DNA from: Tenrec ecaudatus
Lineage: Eukaryota > Chordata > Mammalia > Afrosoricida > Tenrecidae
NCBI RefSeq assembly: GCF_050624435.1
Contig: NC_134535.1
Coordinates: forward strand, 75,326,494 to 75,390,493
Direction: 5' to 3'
Length of the DNA stretch: 64,000 bases
Position numbers and translations under genes: made by a program. Shown in pieces: positions 34,301 to 50,174 of the stretch (positions within the stretch are counted from its first letter, which is position 1; each line of letters opens with the position of its first letter). The notes beneath the pieces were generated by a model. That model saw nothing but the letters and a program-made list of their open reading frames with translations, was not told where the DNA came from and searched no databases.

Positions 34301-36320
34301 TGGGCGGTGGTGCTGGGAGGTCGTGTACTAGCTACCCTTCAGACAGACAGATGGCACAAACTGTGGGTCCCAGGATGGACCAGGAGACCCAGGTCACTGC
34401 CACCGCCCAGCCAAGGTGGGGGGCCACCTCCCCCACCCGTGGCCCCCTGAGCCATAGGACTGCTGAAACCGCTGAATGTACAGCCCAGGGCGGGTGGGGA
34501 GCAGCCCCTGGGGGAGGGGCATCTCCCTTTGTTCGGTGCTGTGGGGGGGTGGAGGAGAGGAGAGACTGCTACCCCACTTAGATACGTGTTCCTTGGGGTG
34601 GAGGGGCTGAGGAGGGCCTGCCCCCTCCAGCCCCGGCCAGGGCGCTCCTCCTTCCTCACCCCTATCCGTTTTGACTGTAAGTCCAGCTCACCTTTGCCTT
34701 CAATACGTAACCAAAGGAAAACTCGATACTGTTGCCACCACTGTCCGCCCGCCCAGCTCCCTCTTACTCCCTGGGCCCAGAGAGGGAGAAGAGGCTGGGG
34801 GGGGGGGGCAGAGTGAACGGTTCTACAGCTGTGTCCCCCTCACCTCAGGACCCTCCAAAGGGGCCCTGAGAGGTGGGGTGGGGGTCTGGCTGCAGGGGCT
34901 GGGGGACGGCGCACTCTGTCTATTATGCACCCGAGTGCTGCTGTGTTCAAATGTCTCCGACTTTCCGCTCCATCCTGCAGGGCAGCCCCTTCCTCCTTCC
35001 CCTGCAGACATTTCTACCGCTCCTCCCACACCCAGTGTTCAACCCCCACTGCAAAGGAAAATAGCCTTACAGACCCTAGCCCAGAAACCCTGCTCCTGGG
35101 GCACACCAGTATGCTCCCCGCCCCCACTCCCCTAGTTTGACCTTCCCTTTCCAGGAGGAGGGAAAGGAGCAAAGCAGCCCCACCCCGCACCCTCGAGTGG
35201 TGGTGGCCCCCAACCCTCCGCCACCTTGACCCAGCTTGGGCAAGGGCGGAGGTCAGGAATCTTTGAGGACCAAGCCCAGTGGTCTGGGACAGGGAAGCGG
35301 TAGAGAGGGAAGGGTCTGATGTGGGGATTCCGCCCTCCTGACCCAACCCCAAGAGAAGCGACCAAATCCCAGAGCTGGGAGGGAGCTAGGTGGGGGGGGG
35401 GCAGCGGGGGGGGGGTGCCCTGCTCTTTGAATTACTTGAAGGTACTGACTCCAGGCTGCTGTTGCCCACTGAGATGTGAGGTGGAGGGGACGCTGTCACT
35501 GCATCTGGGAGGTAGAGGGTGGCAGAGTGCAAAGAGGATCCATACCCCCCCATGGCCTGCTCACTTCTGCTGGGCCCTTCCTGGGGGGAGCCTTCCCCTC
35601 CCATGCCCACCCCTCACTCTGGGCACCCTCTCCAATTGCACTAAGTAGCTGTTGTGCCAGTCGAACCCCCACACCAGGGTGGGGGAGTCTCTGCTTCCAG
35701 CCCTTCCCGCCTCCACCCCCATCCCTGACAATCGCCTTGTTCCCTGTATTCCTGGATAGCTCAGCTTTGTACGTGTGTGTTGCGGGGTGGGGGTGGGGGT
35801 GGTGACTCTCCCGGCTGGAATGGATGTGGCAGGAGTTGGGGAAGGGCTAGGGGGTAAGATGGTGGATGTCGCCCCCCCTCCTCCCTTCCCCAACCCCAAG
35901 CTGCAGAGGCCCTGGAGGGAGGGTGTCTGCTCTTGCTGCCCTGTGTCTTGCAGATGTGCCAAAATGGGGGTGGGGGGAGGGGAGGGTGCCTGGCAGAGCA
36001 GCCCCCAGAGTGGCTCTCTCAAAGCAATACAGTTTCCCTGCCCCGGGGGGACGGCAAGACAGGGGATAGGGTTTGGGGTGGGTCCCCGGGTTTCCCCATG
36101 TACAGCTGTGTGTAGTCAGGGTGGTCTGTCTGGTACCCGCTGTGGGCGTCTGTGTGCGTGTGCACCTCCTCCTCCATGCCCTGCATGACCTGTGATGCTG
36201 CAGACACCACCCTCCCTCGCAGGTGTGTGTTGGGGGACACAGGGCGCAGCCCGTGTCCTGTGCACCCCCCCACCCTGTGACCCATGTACTCGGTTGTAGG
36301 AAGTAAAGCGAACTGAGCAC
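31362..36320 (+). other. ANKRD52: ANKRD52 long 3' untranslated region
   Basis: About 5 kb of C- and G-rich sequence without interspersed repeats follows the ANKRD52 stop, as expected for a long, constrained 3' UTR. An AGTAAA signal lies at 36302-36307 near the probable end. Alternative signals are AATAAA at 36449-36454 and ATTAAA at 36681-36686, which would extend the transcript toward SLC39A5. Overlapping short ORFs here have no recognisable product. Confidence 0.75.
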
Positions 36321-36677
36321 AAGTCACTGGATTCTAGTCGAATCTTTCTCTAAGCAATTTTCCCATTCCTGCCCCTCCCCCTGCCCTGGGTCCACCTGTG
36401 GTGCTAGTGTGGGGGCGGGGAGCGGGGGTGTTGATGCTGGTGGGCAGCAATAAAGGGCAGATCTGCCCTGATGCCTGTGTCCCCTGGGTGCTGAGGGCAG
36501 CCGGAAAAAGGGGGGAACCTGTGCATATTTACCCCGACCCCCCCCAGGCTAAAGCACAATGCTCTCCCTGCAGATGGACGCCCCGGCCCTCCCACCTCTG
36601 CCCCCCCCCCTGCTGGTTTTCTATGCTGTTTTGGTGCAAGTACAGCTGTTGTAGTCATGGCTTTGGGGTGGGTTCTG

Positions 36678-36776
36678 TTTATTAAAATCCTGATTGCTCC
36701 TACTGGCCCGGTGTCCCGCCTCCATTCCTGTGGTTGGGGGGAGGGAGGGGCAGCCTCAGCCCATGGGCCCTGGCAG
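36678..36776 (-). other. SLC39A5: SLC39A5 short 3' untranslated region
   Basis: An AATAAA hexamer on the minus strand lies at 36683-36678, about 95 bases after the SLC39A5 stop. The same bases overlap the plus-strand ATTAAA at 36681-36686. The 3' UTR is therefore very short and abuts or overlaps the ANKRD52 3' end. Confidence 0.65.
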
Positions 36777-39700
36777 TCAGCCCTCTGAGGCCAGTGGCCA
36801 GAGCCGCTCCTCCAGCAGAGCGATGGTGACCATGAGGCTGCCCCCCAGGAGCAGCCCCAGCCCCTGCAGCAGCACTGTGAGCGGGCTGGATGGCTCAGCC
36901 GGGCGGAGCAGAGCGGGGAGCTGAAAGGAAAGGAGACATCAGGATGGACCCCCTTCCTGAAAGGGCCTCAGGGTGCTAGCTACCCCCACCGCCCAGCCTC
37001 TTCCAGAGCCCTGCAACCTCCTGCCTTGATGTGCACTGACCCCTGGGGAGCTGGCGGCAGGAAGGGGGCACCTGCCACTTCCCTATCGCCTTCCCGCTCA
37101 CATCCCTTGGTCACCACTCCATCCCACACCTCTCACCATGTCCACGAGGGCCACGTAGAGGAAGACCCCCGCCGTGACCCCAAACACCCAAGGGGTGAGG
37201 GGGACAGGGCCCAAGCTGAGCCCCACCCCCAAGGCAGCACCCCCCAGCCCCAGGGCTCCAGACAGCAGACTCAGCAGCAGCAGTTGCCGGAAGGACAGGC
37301 CGGCCTGGAGCAGCATGGCAAAGTCACCTGGCGGGGAGAGATTGGTGCTGGTTGGGCCGGGTGGGCAGCTCCTCACCCATGCCACCTGCTAGCCTGCACG
37401 TTCCATGCCCACCCTACCCCCTGCGGCCTGGCCTACCCAGTTCATGGGGCAACTCATGGCAGAAGACCGCCAGGCTGGTACTGAGGCCGCTGGAGAAGCC
37501 ATCTGAGAAGGCTGCACCTGCAGTGGGCGGGATTGCCGGCGATCAGTCGTCCTGGGAGCACACAGTCCTGAGAAGCAGGGTAGACCTCACATCCCCCACT
37601 CTCTTGGCCCCAGCACCTCGCACCTATGGCCAGTCCGTCGGTGAGGTTGTGCAGGCAGTCTCCCAGGAGCACCATCCACGTGATGTGGGTGCCCCCAGCA
37701 CCACCTTGGTGCCCGTGACTGTGTCCTCGGTGCCCGGGAGGAGCCAGAGCTGGTGAGGACTGGGTGTCCTGCTCCCCCCGACCCTGAGCCCCTGGCTCTG
37801 CAGGGGGACAAACAAGGACAGGGTTGGTTGCTGCAAATGAGGACTGGGAGCTGGGAGCCCGCGCTGACCTCCAGTCACCTGGAGCCGCCTGCAGGGGCTG
37901 AAGGGCCACCCTATGGCCGTCCTCTGCATCTGGGTTAGGCCTTTCTCTGTCCCGTCTTCGCCACCTGCAGCATCTCTGAAATAGGAGGGCATCCCTCCTG
38001 GTGGAGGAGGCAGCAGAGCCGGGGACTAAGGGGCGGCCAGGTCACCAGCTGGGAAAGGGAACACCTGGGTCCACCTCTACACCTGGGGACATTCTTTGGC
38101 TTCTCTGCCTTCCTCAGATCGGCACCTCCCTCCGTATTGACTTGAACTCACACAGGAGTGGAAGGCCATTTGGCCCGTGCCCCTGGTCTGCCCTCATTGT
38201 TAGCACAGTGGGGAAGACACAGAGTTCCAGGGCCACACTCTCCCTCGCAGCTCCTGGGGCCTTTGGCCAGCTCTTGGTCCCGGCAGGAGGAGGAGGAAAG
38301 GGTCTTTGTCACTTACTAGCCTCAGTCCTCGGTGTCGCAAAAGTCCTAGCATGTTCTCCAGGACGAAGAGCAGGAAGAGGCCTCCAAGCACGGACAGCCC
38401 CGCACCTAGGTCCTCCTCCTCCGGTTGCCCGCCGAGCCCTGCATGCTGCCCCCCTTGGGCCTGACAGAGAGACAGGGCAGACCCTGGAAGCCCCCCGCAC
38501 CCAGCAGCACCCTCCCTCCCCCGGGGAGGTGGCAGGCCTTTCCCCCCTACATGACAGTGACACAGGAGCGGGCAGGAAGGTGGGTGGGGGGTGCCCAGTG
38601 GCTGAGAGCAAGCACCTTGGACCAGGGAGAGAGACCACCCTAGGGGCAGGACGACAGGGAGGGGTTTCACATACGTGCGGCAACAAGTGTAACAGCGCGT
38701 CCCCGCAAAGAGTGCCCACGGCCAGGGCCCCCAAGAAGCCCAGCAGGGGCCGCAAGAGACGAGGTCCCAGGAGCCGCAGCAGCAGCAGAGAGAGGGGTGT
38801 AGGGAGGCTCAGCAGCAGGACTGCCAGGGCACTATGGGCCAGGGCTGGGAGGACCAAGGGCTGGATTAGCCGGAGCTGGGCCGGAAGGTGGAGGGTGAAG
38901 GCAGGGTGCGGACACTGCAAGCAGACACAGGACTGCCCACCCCGCCCACTCTTTCACCCACTGACCGGCTAGTTGGTCCCCTGGGGGTGCTGGAGCTGGG
39001 CCCCGGATGCAGACTCGGCTGTCAATCTGGTAGAGCAGGGCTGGGCACAGCAGTGCAAACTGGCGCGGGGTCAGAGGAGCAGCGGGGCTCAGGCCAAAAT
39101 TGACCAGGAGCTGGGAGCCATTCAGACACTAGAGGGGTTGAGGTGGGGTTTCAAACATGGGGAAATTACCAGCAACCGCGACTGTGCTTTCAGGGCAGAG
39201 CCTGCCAGGCTCCCCTCTGCTCACACAGGCAGTGCCTCGGACACAGAGAGCTGTGCAGTCGTGTGTGGTGGATGGGTGAGAATACAGCCCCCATACAGTT
39301 TGGGCATAGATGGATGCTGCTGCCACCTCCCGCCTTCCCAAGCCCTGGTGGTTTTGTGGACTTGGTGTTGGGATAAGAGCCCTCCATTCCAGAAGCTTAG
39401 GAGGCAAGGCCTGAAAAGCCAGCCCACCTCCTTCTTCTCCACAGCCTTGTTCCTTGGCCACTCAGCCTGAGCTGGGCGCTCCCTGACATGGGAAGCTCAT
39501 TGGGCCTGTTGTGTGTGGTCAGGCAGCTTTGGCCGAACAAGGTCCACAAGGTCAGTGCCTTAAAGGAACACATCCTACAAGTCTCCTCTCCAGGTAACCA
39601 GTCCCAGCCCCTGGGCTACTTCTTGGGGTTCTCTGCTTGGCCAAAGATAGCCCCAAAACTGGGTCTGGGAGCCTTGGGTGTGGGCTCACCTGCTCTGAGC

Positions 39701-40802
39701 TCAGTGGGCAAGTCTTTCACTGCCAGAATCATGTATCCTTAAGAGGACATTAAGATGTTTTGGGGTTGGTGTTTTTTTTTTTTTTGAAGCAACTATTAAA
39801 TGGCTGACTCTGCACTTGGCCATCACAATCCCCAGTCTCTTTTCCGGTCTCCGGAGACCATCAAACTCACATCCTCATTCAGGTGGTCAGCCAGCGAATG
39901 GTCCAGCAACAGAAGCCTGTGGAAGAGGTCCAAGCCCGAGGGGGCTGCCCCATGGGGGGTATGAGGGGCATTTGGCTCCTCCAGGTCACCCCATCCTGAG
40001 GGACCCAGGGGCAGCCCTCCCCACACGTCCACACTCAGCTCGGGGTCCTGCGGCCTGGAAGGGAGGGGAAAGCAGGTCAGACTCATTTGTGCTCTTAGCC
40101 TGCTTGGAGAGGTTCCCACAAAAGTCGTGGGGGAAGTGTGCTCTCCCTGCTGGCTGGGGCTTCTGGGGCACATAGGCCAAGGAGCATCCATGCTGAGAAG
40201 TTGGGGGACTGGACCAGGTAGAGGTACCCCTGGGAGTGGAGCATAGGGGAGGGCAGCCCCAAGTGCTAAGAGCCCAGACAGCCCAAAGGCACCTAGCATT
40301 GGAACTGAGGCGTTGGGAGCTTGCTCTTGGGCCTAGGAACTTGGAGGGGAGCAGCAGAAGGCAAGAGGGGTCTGGGGGCGGGGGTGATGTGAGGATGGGG
40401 GACTATGGAGAACATGTCATTCCAGGAGTCTGGTTTTCAGAAGGCGAATGGAGACAGAGGTAAGCCCTCAGAGGAAATGGACGATGAAGCATTATGGGAC
40501 GCTGGAAGGGGTTAGTACCTGTGTGTGGAATTGTCTCCGGTGGGGGGTGTAGCTCGGCTGGCTGGAGGCCCATGGTGTCCCAAGCGAAGCCCCTGAACCC
40601 GGCCAAGCCCCAGGCTGTGCAGAAGCCGCGCCAGGCCCCCTGCCGTCAGCGTCCCGTTCTCCCCGTACAGGCCAAACAGCTGGGCCAGGTAGTGGTTTTG
40701 CTCCTGCTCAGCGGGACCCAGGTTGGGGGCTGAGCCCCCTGCCCACGCCAAGACCACTGACACACACAGGGCAGCCAGCAGGTGACTCACTGGGGACCCC
40801 AT
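36777..40802 (-). CDS. SLC39A5: Zinc transporter ZIP5
   Basis: ZIP5 is a plasma-membrane zinc importer of the LIV-1 (LZT) subfamily, known on the basolateral face of intestinal and pancreatic cells. Exons on the minus strand are 40802-40519, 40054-39871, 39128-38966, 38844-38675, 38460-38317, 37975-37879, 37797-37624, 37517-37437, 37327-37137 and 36920-36777. They sum to 1632 bases, or 543 aa (human 540). Residues 1-24 form a signal peptide, followed by an extracellular domain ([20 protein letters not shown]) and eight expected membrane helices. A His-rich loop carries [12 protein letters not shown]. The TM4 zinc motif is [13 protein letters not shown]. The TM5 metalloprotease-like motif [10 protein letters not shown] is split by the intron between 37437 and 37327. 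The human start MMGSPV reads GTG-ATG-GGG here, so I place the start at the ATG 40802-40800. The residue before LHNLTDG is Cys where human has Gly. Confidence 0.95.
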
Positions 40803-42145
40803 CACTGGGGGAGCAGGACTCAGAGGCTTGGGTGCTGGCTCCTACTTCCCCTGGAACATCTTGAAGCCCGTGCCCTGGAAGGACAAGCAGGGTGGGCAGG
40901 GGCCGGAGGACTGCAGCTCTGTTCTCAGGGAAGGGCAAACCTCCTCCACACACCTGCTCTCCCACCTGGAATCTAGCACCAGCCCCTTTCCTGCTCCGTG
41001 TTTGCAGTTCCCAGAGCTTCTGCCCTGACCCAGAGCTCTATCCAGCCCTCCTGTTCTGTTCCCCACCTTCCTCCTTTCCGCCACTTTGACCCCTCTGTCT
41101 GTTACCATGGCCTTACCCCCACTGGCAGTGTGAGGCCGTCAAGCACCTCAGGTCCACGTCCACGTCTGGCCTTGCCCGGGCGGTGGTTTCCTGCGTGGGG
41201 GTGGGGAGCCCCGTATCAAACACTGGTGCCCAGGTAGAATGGAGGCCACGTCGGGTAGAAAGCTGAGATGGACAAGCACCCCTCCTGCCCCCCCAGCCCA
41301 CCTGCCTTGGGGCGGGATGAGGGGTGGGGCCAAAATGGGAAAGCTCACACCAAGAGGAGTTAATGGTTCACTGGTCTCTGGGGTGGGGGTCAAAGGTCAG
41401 TCTTAGCTGGGCCCCCTGAGTTGGGAGGGGCCATCCTCTGCCCCTAGAAGAGCCACGTGGCTAAGGAGAAGTTGGGTTGATTCCCCTGTAAACAATCCAT
41501 GCCACCCCCAACCCAGCTGGTACCGCTGGAGCCCTTTGCCCACATATGCTGCCATCCCTGGGCGGTGACTTTACAGCCGGCACTGGGCTCACCTCCTATC
41601 TGCCCCCTTCCACTCCACACCCCCTTCCTCCTCTGCCCACCCATTTCCTGAAAAAGTTGGACCCATGTGTCTGTAAGCTGCAAAGGAGGGTGAAGAGGCA
41701 GAAAAGCAACAATCTCAAGGGCACCAGGGATAACTTGGTCCCAGTTGCTCAGCAGGCCGGAGCTCTAGCAAAGGGTGAAGGCAGGGGAAATGGGGGAGCA
41801 AGGTTAGCTGGGGCAGTTGGTCTGGAGGGGCAGAGGTCGGCATCGGCATTACCTGAGCGAGAGCGCAGAGACAAGACGGGAAGGACGCTCAGAGGAAGGG
41901 GGACTCAGCCTTCTTGGTTCCAGCTGGGGGTTGGGGGTAAGTAGGCAGGCGGGCAAGGGTCACCTGCAGGGAGGGTGTAGGGGAGGGACGCCACCTTAAA
42001 GGGGCAGGCCTGCTTTGCTCAGAACTCCTTATCTGTAACCTGTGTCCCCTCCACCTCCTGGGGGCACCCCACAGCTCCACATTCCCGGCTGCTAACCATT
42101 TCCTCTCCCCGCACAAAGCACAGGAGTCCAGTCGGAATGATAACA
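40803..42145. other. SLC39A5 5' flank and NABP2 3' flank
   Basis: This interval lies between the SLC39A5 start codon and the NABP2 polyadenylation signal. It must hold the SLC39A5 leader exon(s) and promoter, but I cannot place them. No interspersed repeat was recognised, and short ORFs have no known product. Confidence 0.5.
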
Positions 42146-42467
42146 TTTATTAGGGAAGGGATTTCAGTGAGGCTCCCCAAGCGCGTGCGCGCACACGAGA
42201 AACAGACCCGTGACTGCCGCTTCTAAAGAGGGGGGCGGCCAGGCAGGATGCCCGGAATTGGAGGGGACAGGCAGCTCCAGCTGGTCAGGGGGGACCTTGG
42301 GCTAAGGGTGGATAAGGCCACTGCTCATTGCCCCACCAAGGCAGCTTAGTGGCAAAAAAGTACCGCTCCCTCCCCCCAGCAAGCCAGCAGCCCAGTGTCC
42401 GGTTGTCTTGTTTTCCGCAGACGCCTGGGTTGTGTCTGGAGGCAGGAAGGGAGGAAGAGTGTCTTTG
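42146..42467 (-). other. NABP2: NABP2 3' untranslated region
   Basis: The NABP2 stop at 42470-42468 is followed on the minus strand by about 320 bases ending in an AATAAA hexamer at 42151-42146. No other feature was seen in it. Confidence 0.75.
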
Positions 42468-46700
<4,233 letters not shown>

Positions 46701-46737
46701 GCGTATTGCAGCTATTAAAGGGGACTACGTGGGCCCC

Positions 46738-46942
46738 CGGGGAACCCTGGTGGCGAGCGGTGGTCTTCGTTGGACTGCTAACTCTGAGGTCAGCGGTTCA
46801 AAACCACCACCGTACGCTCTGCAGGAGAAAGATGGTGCTTTCTACTCTTGCAAAGAGGTACAGCATTGGAAACTCTCGGAGACAGTTCTACTCTGTCCTA
46901 TAAGGTAAGTCAGAATTGACACTAAGGCCACTGGGTTTTTTA
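46738..46942 (+). repeat. AfroSINE, near full length
   Basis: Starts GGGAACCCTGGTGGCGAGCG, carries GGTCAGCGGTTCAAAACCAC (B box) and GTTCTACTCTGTCCTATAAG, and ends in CAGAATTGACACTAAGGCC followed by a T-rich stretch. One of the clearest copies in the window. Confidence 0.85.
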
Positions 46943-46944
46943 GG

Positions 46945-47120
46945 TGGGGGCCCTCGTGGCAGAGTGAGCTAAGCCTTGACCTGCTAGCAAGCAAGGTTGG
47001 CAGGTCAAATCCGCCAGGGAAAAAGATAAGACTGTCTGCTGAACCCGTAGGGAGCAGTTTTCTATGAATGAGAGTCTGCTCCATGGCACTGAGTTAGGGT
47101 TAGAGTGGGTTTAGGAGATA
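46945..47120 (+). repeat. AfroSINE, second copy in tandem
   Basis: Starts GCCCTCGTGGCAGAGTGAGC and carries GGTTGGCAGGTCAAATCCGC and GAGAGTCTGCTCCATGGCAC. It follows directly on the T-rich end of the previous SINE. Confidence 0.7.
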
Positions 47121-47274
47121 GTCATGAGTTGGTATCCACCTAAGAGCACTGAGTTTGTAATTTAGACTGGTTTTGCAAGGGAGAGAGCTACACGACCATA
47201 TGGCCACTCAGCTCCCCGTTTTTCCAAAACTTGACTGGGAGAATCCACTTCACCACATAGGCTGTTAAAATTTT

Positions 47275-47441
47275 GTTTGGGGGTCGGGAGAAGGGATGAG
47301 CTGATACCAAGGACTCAAATAGAAAGAAAATGTTCCAAAAATGATGGCAAAATATGTACAAAGGTGCTTGATATAATGGATGTTTGAATTGTGATGAGCT
47401 GTAAAAGCCCCCAATAAAATGTTTAATAAAAAATTTTGTTT
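47275..47441 (+). repeat. LINE 3' end with target duplication
   Basis: From GGGGTCGGGAGAAGGGATGA to GCCCCCAATAAAATG with an A-rich tail. AATTTTGTTTG occurs on both sides (about 47269-47279 and 47432-47442), a probable target-site duplication. Confidence 0.75.
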
Positions 47442-47604
47442 GTTTCCCTCCAAGACATGACACAATGGAAAAGGACAAAGGGCCTGATCGACTAGGTGAT
47501 ACAAGTTTTGAGTCCTGCTTATGCATGCTACATTGTTCCCTGTTCTCACATAAAACCATGTAATTTTCATGCCCCTTTCAGAGATGAGAAAACAGGAGTG
47601 ATAT

Positions 47605-47965
47605 GATGTCCTCAGAGTAGGTGCTGGACTTAACCATGATGATGGCAGTTCAAACCCACTAGCTGCTCTAGAGGAGAAAGATGAGGCTATCTGCTCTGGT
47701 GAAGACTTAGAATCTCTGAAGCCATATATATAGTGTTCCTATAAGTGGGATTGAGTGGGTTTGCTTTTTGGTTTTGAGTCAGAATCTACATGATGGCAGT
47801 GTGTTGTGTGGTTGGTTTTGCAATCTGTCAGTCTATCCCTGGAGAAAGATGAGGCTGTAAAGATATAAAGTCTCTGAAACCCAAAGGGGCAATTCTACCC
47901 TGTCCTCTAGGGTCTCTATGAGTTGGAATCTTTGCAAAGGCTGTGAGGTTTTTGTTTTTAGACCC
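47605..47965 (+). repeat. Two adjacent AfroSINE copies
   Basis: The first (about 47605-47810) contains GATGGCAGTTCAAACCCACT and GAGTCAGAATCTACATGATGG. The second (about 47830-47965) contains CAATTCTACCCTGTCCTCTA and TCTCTATGAGTTGGAATC and lacks its 5' end. Confidence 0.65.
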
Positions 47966-48599
47966 GACTACCCAGTCATCAAGTTGTCTAGCTAGTTCTG
48001 TACTATTGTATACAAACCAGTTACATAAAGACATTTATATGCATTACAATTTTACTGTGAATGCCCATACCAGATAGCCTTTTAAACTAGATTCATCTAT
48101 GCTTAACTGTAATACCTTGGCTTGCTTAATTAACCCCATAGAGAGGTTTAGGCTCCACCTGGACTTTCCTCAGATCCCAGTAAGGGAATGGTTCTGTCCC
48201 ACCCACACCTCCAATCATAAAGTTGTATCCTAAAGAAATCAAACCACGGCGGAGGAGTTCAAGTTATAGGGCATCAGAAGAAGTAAAGATGAAGACTGGT
48301 AGAAGGAAGTAACACTGGGTGAGCTGGGAGGTGGGGAGGGGAGCTAGCGAAGGGTTATTGGTCCAGGAACGGCGTTGTTTTCTCTCCTTGTCCTTCCCCC
48401 TCTGAGGCGCTTCAGGGAACTCCCTGAGCGTTTGGGGCAACCATTGTCTGGATACGACAGGGTGCGTGAGGCGGGCACTTGGAGCACTCCAGGTCAAAGC
48501 CGAGCTGTGGGACACTGCCCAGCCCTCCACCCTGCAGCCGCGGGTCGACTGCAGTATCCAATCCCATGACTATGAGTCATTGGGTTGGGAGTGAAGCTG

Positions 48600-49160
48600 A
48601 CCACAGTTGTGGAAACGGGACAGGGGCGGGTCACGGGGCCGAACGGCCTCCCCGCGCCGTCACGCGCCACGATGCCTCAGTGCGCCCGCCCGGAGTCGCT
48701 TCCCGCCAGAGGGGCCGGCTCCCTTCACTTCCCCGCCCCACTTGGTTCTCTCGTCCCGGCCAGGCCCGGGACAAGCACCCTGGGAGGAACAGAGAGTAGT
48801 TCCTCCAGAGTGGCTACACAGTCCGCGTTGGGGCCACATGAACTTCCGGCCGAGAGCGGAGGCCTGGCTAGCCTCCACCCCTTCTCGTTGGTCGGCCGCG
48901 GCAAAGAGGCGGAGCTTGGTGACGGCTTCCGTCGGGTTGCGTAGCGTCAGTGGGTGGGGCGGGGGCTCCGTTTCGGACGGCGGCGAGTGGTCAGAACCTT
49001 TCCCCCTCCTTCTACTTCCCCTTCCCCTCCCGGGAGATGCTGGCACTCGGCGGCGGGGCTGTCCCGGGGCCGCCGCGGCCTCAGCTGCAGCCTGCGCGGG
49101 GTACGGAGAGTCTAGACCGCTGCCAAGGCGGTGCGTACTGCGCCTGCGTGGGCACCCGCC
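48600..49160. promoter_or_regulatory. RNF41: CpG island, probable RNF41 promoter and noncoding first exon
   Basis: This is a CpG-dense island between the repeat cluster at 46.7-48.0 kb and a long repeat-bearing stretch. In human the gene next to NABP2 is RNF41, transcribed in the opposite direction from a start very near the outermost NABP2 start. The position, about 2.5 kb above the NABP2 ATG, fits that shared divergent promoter. A possible plus-strand splice donor (GTACGG) lies at about 49098. No RNF41 coding exon (start MGYDVTRFQGD) is found in the window. The assignment is inference from synteny. Confidence 0.45.
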
Positions 49161-50174
49161 TAAAAAAGAGGGAGAGGGGAGCGATGCTGTGGGGGAGGGG
49201 GAGGTCGTGGGGTGGGGTGAGAAGGGATGGGAGTGAAGATTAGAAATGGAGGAAGGGGCAGCAGTGGGGAGAGTTGGGAGCTGAGGGGGGGCTCTGCAGG
49301 AGGGCTTTCTCGGGGGGCCGTCTGAGGGGAGGCTTGAGAAGTGTGGGGTGCGGGCGGGGGGCTTGGGTTCGCTGGAAGGAAGACTGGGAGGAGGGGGGCC
49401 GAGAACGTCGTATTAAATAGGCAATGATTGACGGACTGAGAGGAGGGGAAAAGACCATTGGCGGAGGGGCAGCCTGGGCAAGGGCGGTGGAACCTGAACC
49501 TCCCGCCCTCGAAGCCCTGGAGCTTGGCTCCTCTCCCATGCCTTGTCTTTGGCCGCCCTTTGCCTGGTTCTCCTCCTTCATTCCTTCCCCACTCCGCCTC
49601 CTACCCCTCCATGAAGGAATCTCACATTCCTAAGTCCCTGCCTTTAGTTTGTAGCCAGGCCCTCTTCTGCTGCCTGCACACACCGGACAGCTTTCCTCAC
49701 CCAGGCTCACCCTCGCCCCCCAGGAGCAGGCAGCCCAGACGGATGCGGGCCTACTGCCTAAAGAATTGAAGGACCTTCCCCAGACCAATTGCCTTCTTTT
49801 TCATCTAACAGCAAATGGGCTGTTAGTGAGCCCACCAAGCTACTGCCTTTTGAGAGTGAGCTGTGATAGTACAGTGGTTTGAGAGTGGGACAGTAGGACT
49901 AGAGAGAGACTGGTCGTTTGTTTGTCTGTAGAATGGAGGTGGACTAGCAGGGGGAGCGTGAGTGATGCAGTAGTGTTGTATCCAGCCAGCCTTGTGCTGT
50001 GCCTGGTTCCCACCAGTTAAAAAGGAGGAACAAGTATTTTTCAAGCCCCCCTCTACTGTAAAATTATTTCTCATTTGAGTGCTATAAACAAAGCCTTACT
50101 CTGAGGGTAGCTGTATTCAGGATGCTTTCACATTTATTATTTCATTTTCAGAAGTACATGCGCCTAATTACAGG

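Noticed and set aside
37454-37909. SLC39A5 frame running on past the exon at 37624 as a single ORF
   Set aside because: The GT donor at 37623-37622 and the following exon at 37517 restore the conserved [11 protein letters not shown] sequence, so the read-through is intron.
38845-38920. Alternative upstream acceptor for SLC39A5 exon 4 giving an extra [11 protein letters not shown] segment
   Set aside because: With the acceptor at 38846-38845 the junction reads [12 protein letters not shown], which matches human in length and sequence; the longer version puts the previous exon out of alignment.
38001-38972. 323-aa plus-strand ORF over SLC39A5
   Set aside because: It is the antisense shadow of SLC39A5 exons 4 and 5; no known domain and no splice support.
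46738-47120. tRNA genes suggested by A- and B-box-like sequence
   Set aside because: The boxes belong to tRNA-derived SINEs with RTE-like tails; no cloverleaf with an intact anticodon arm was found.
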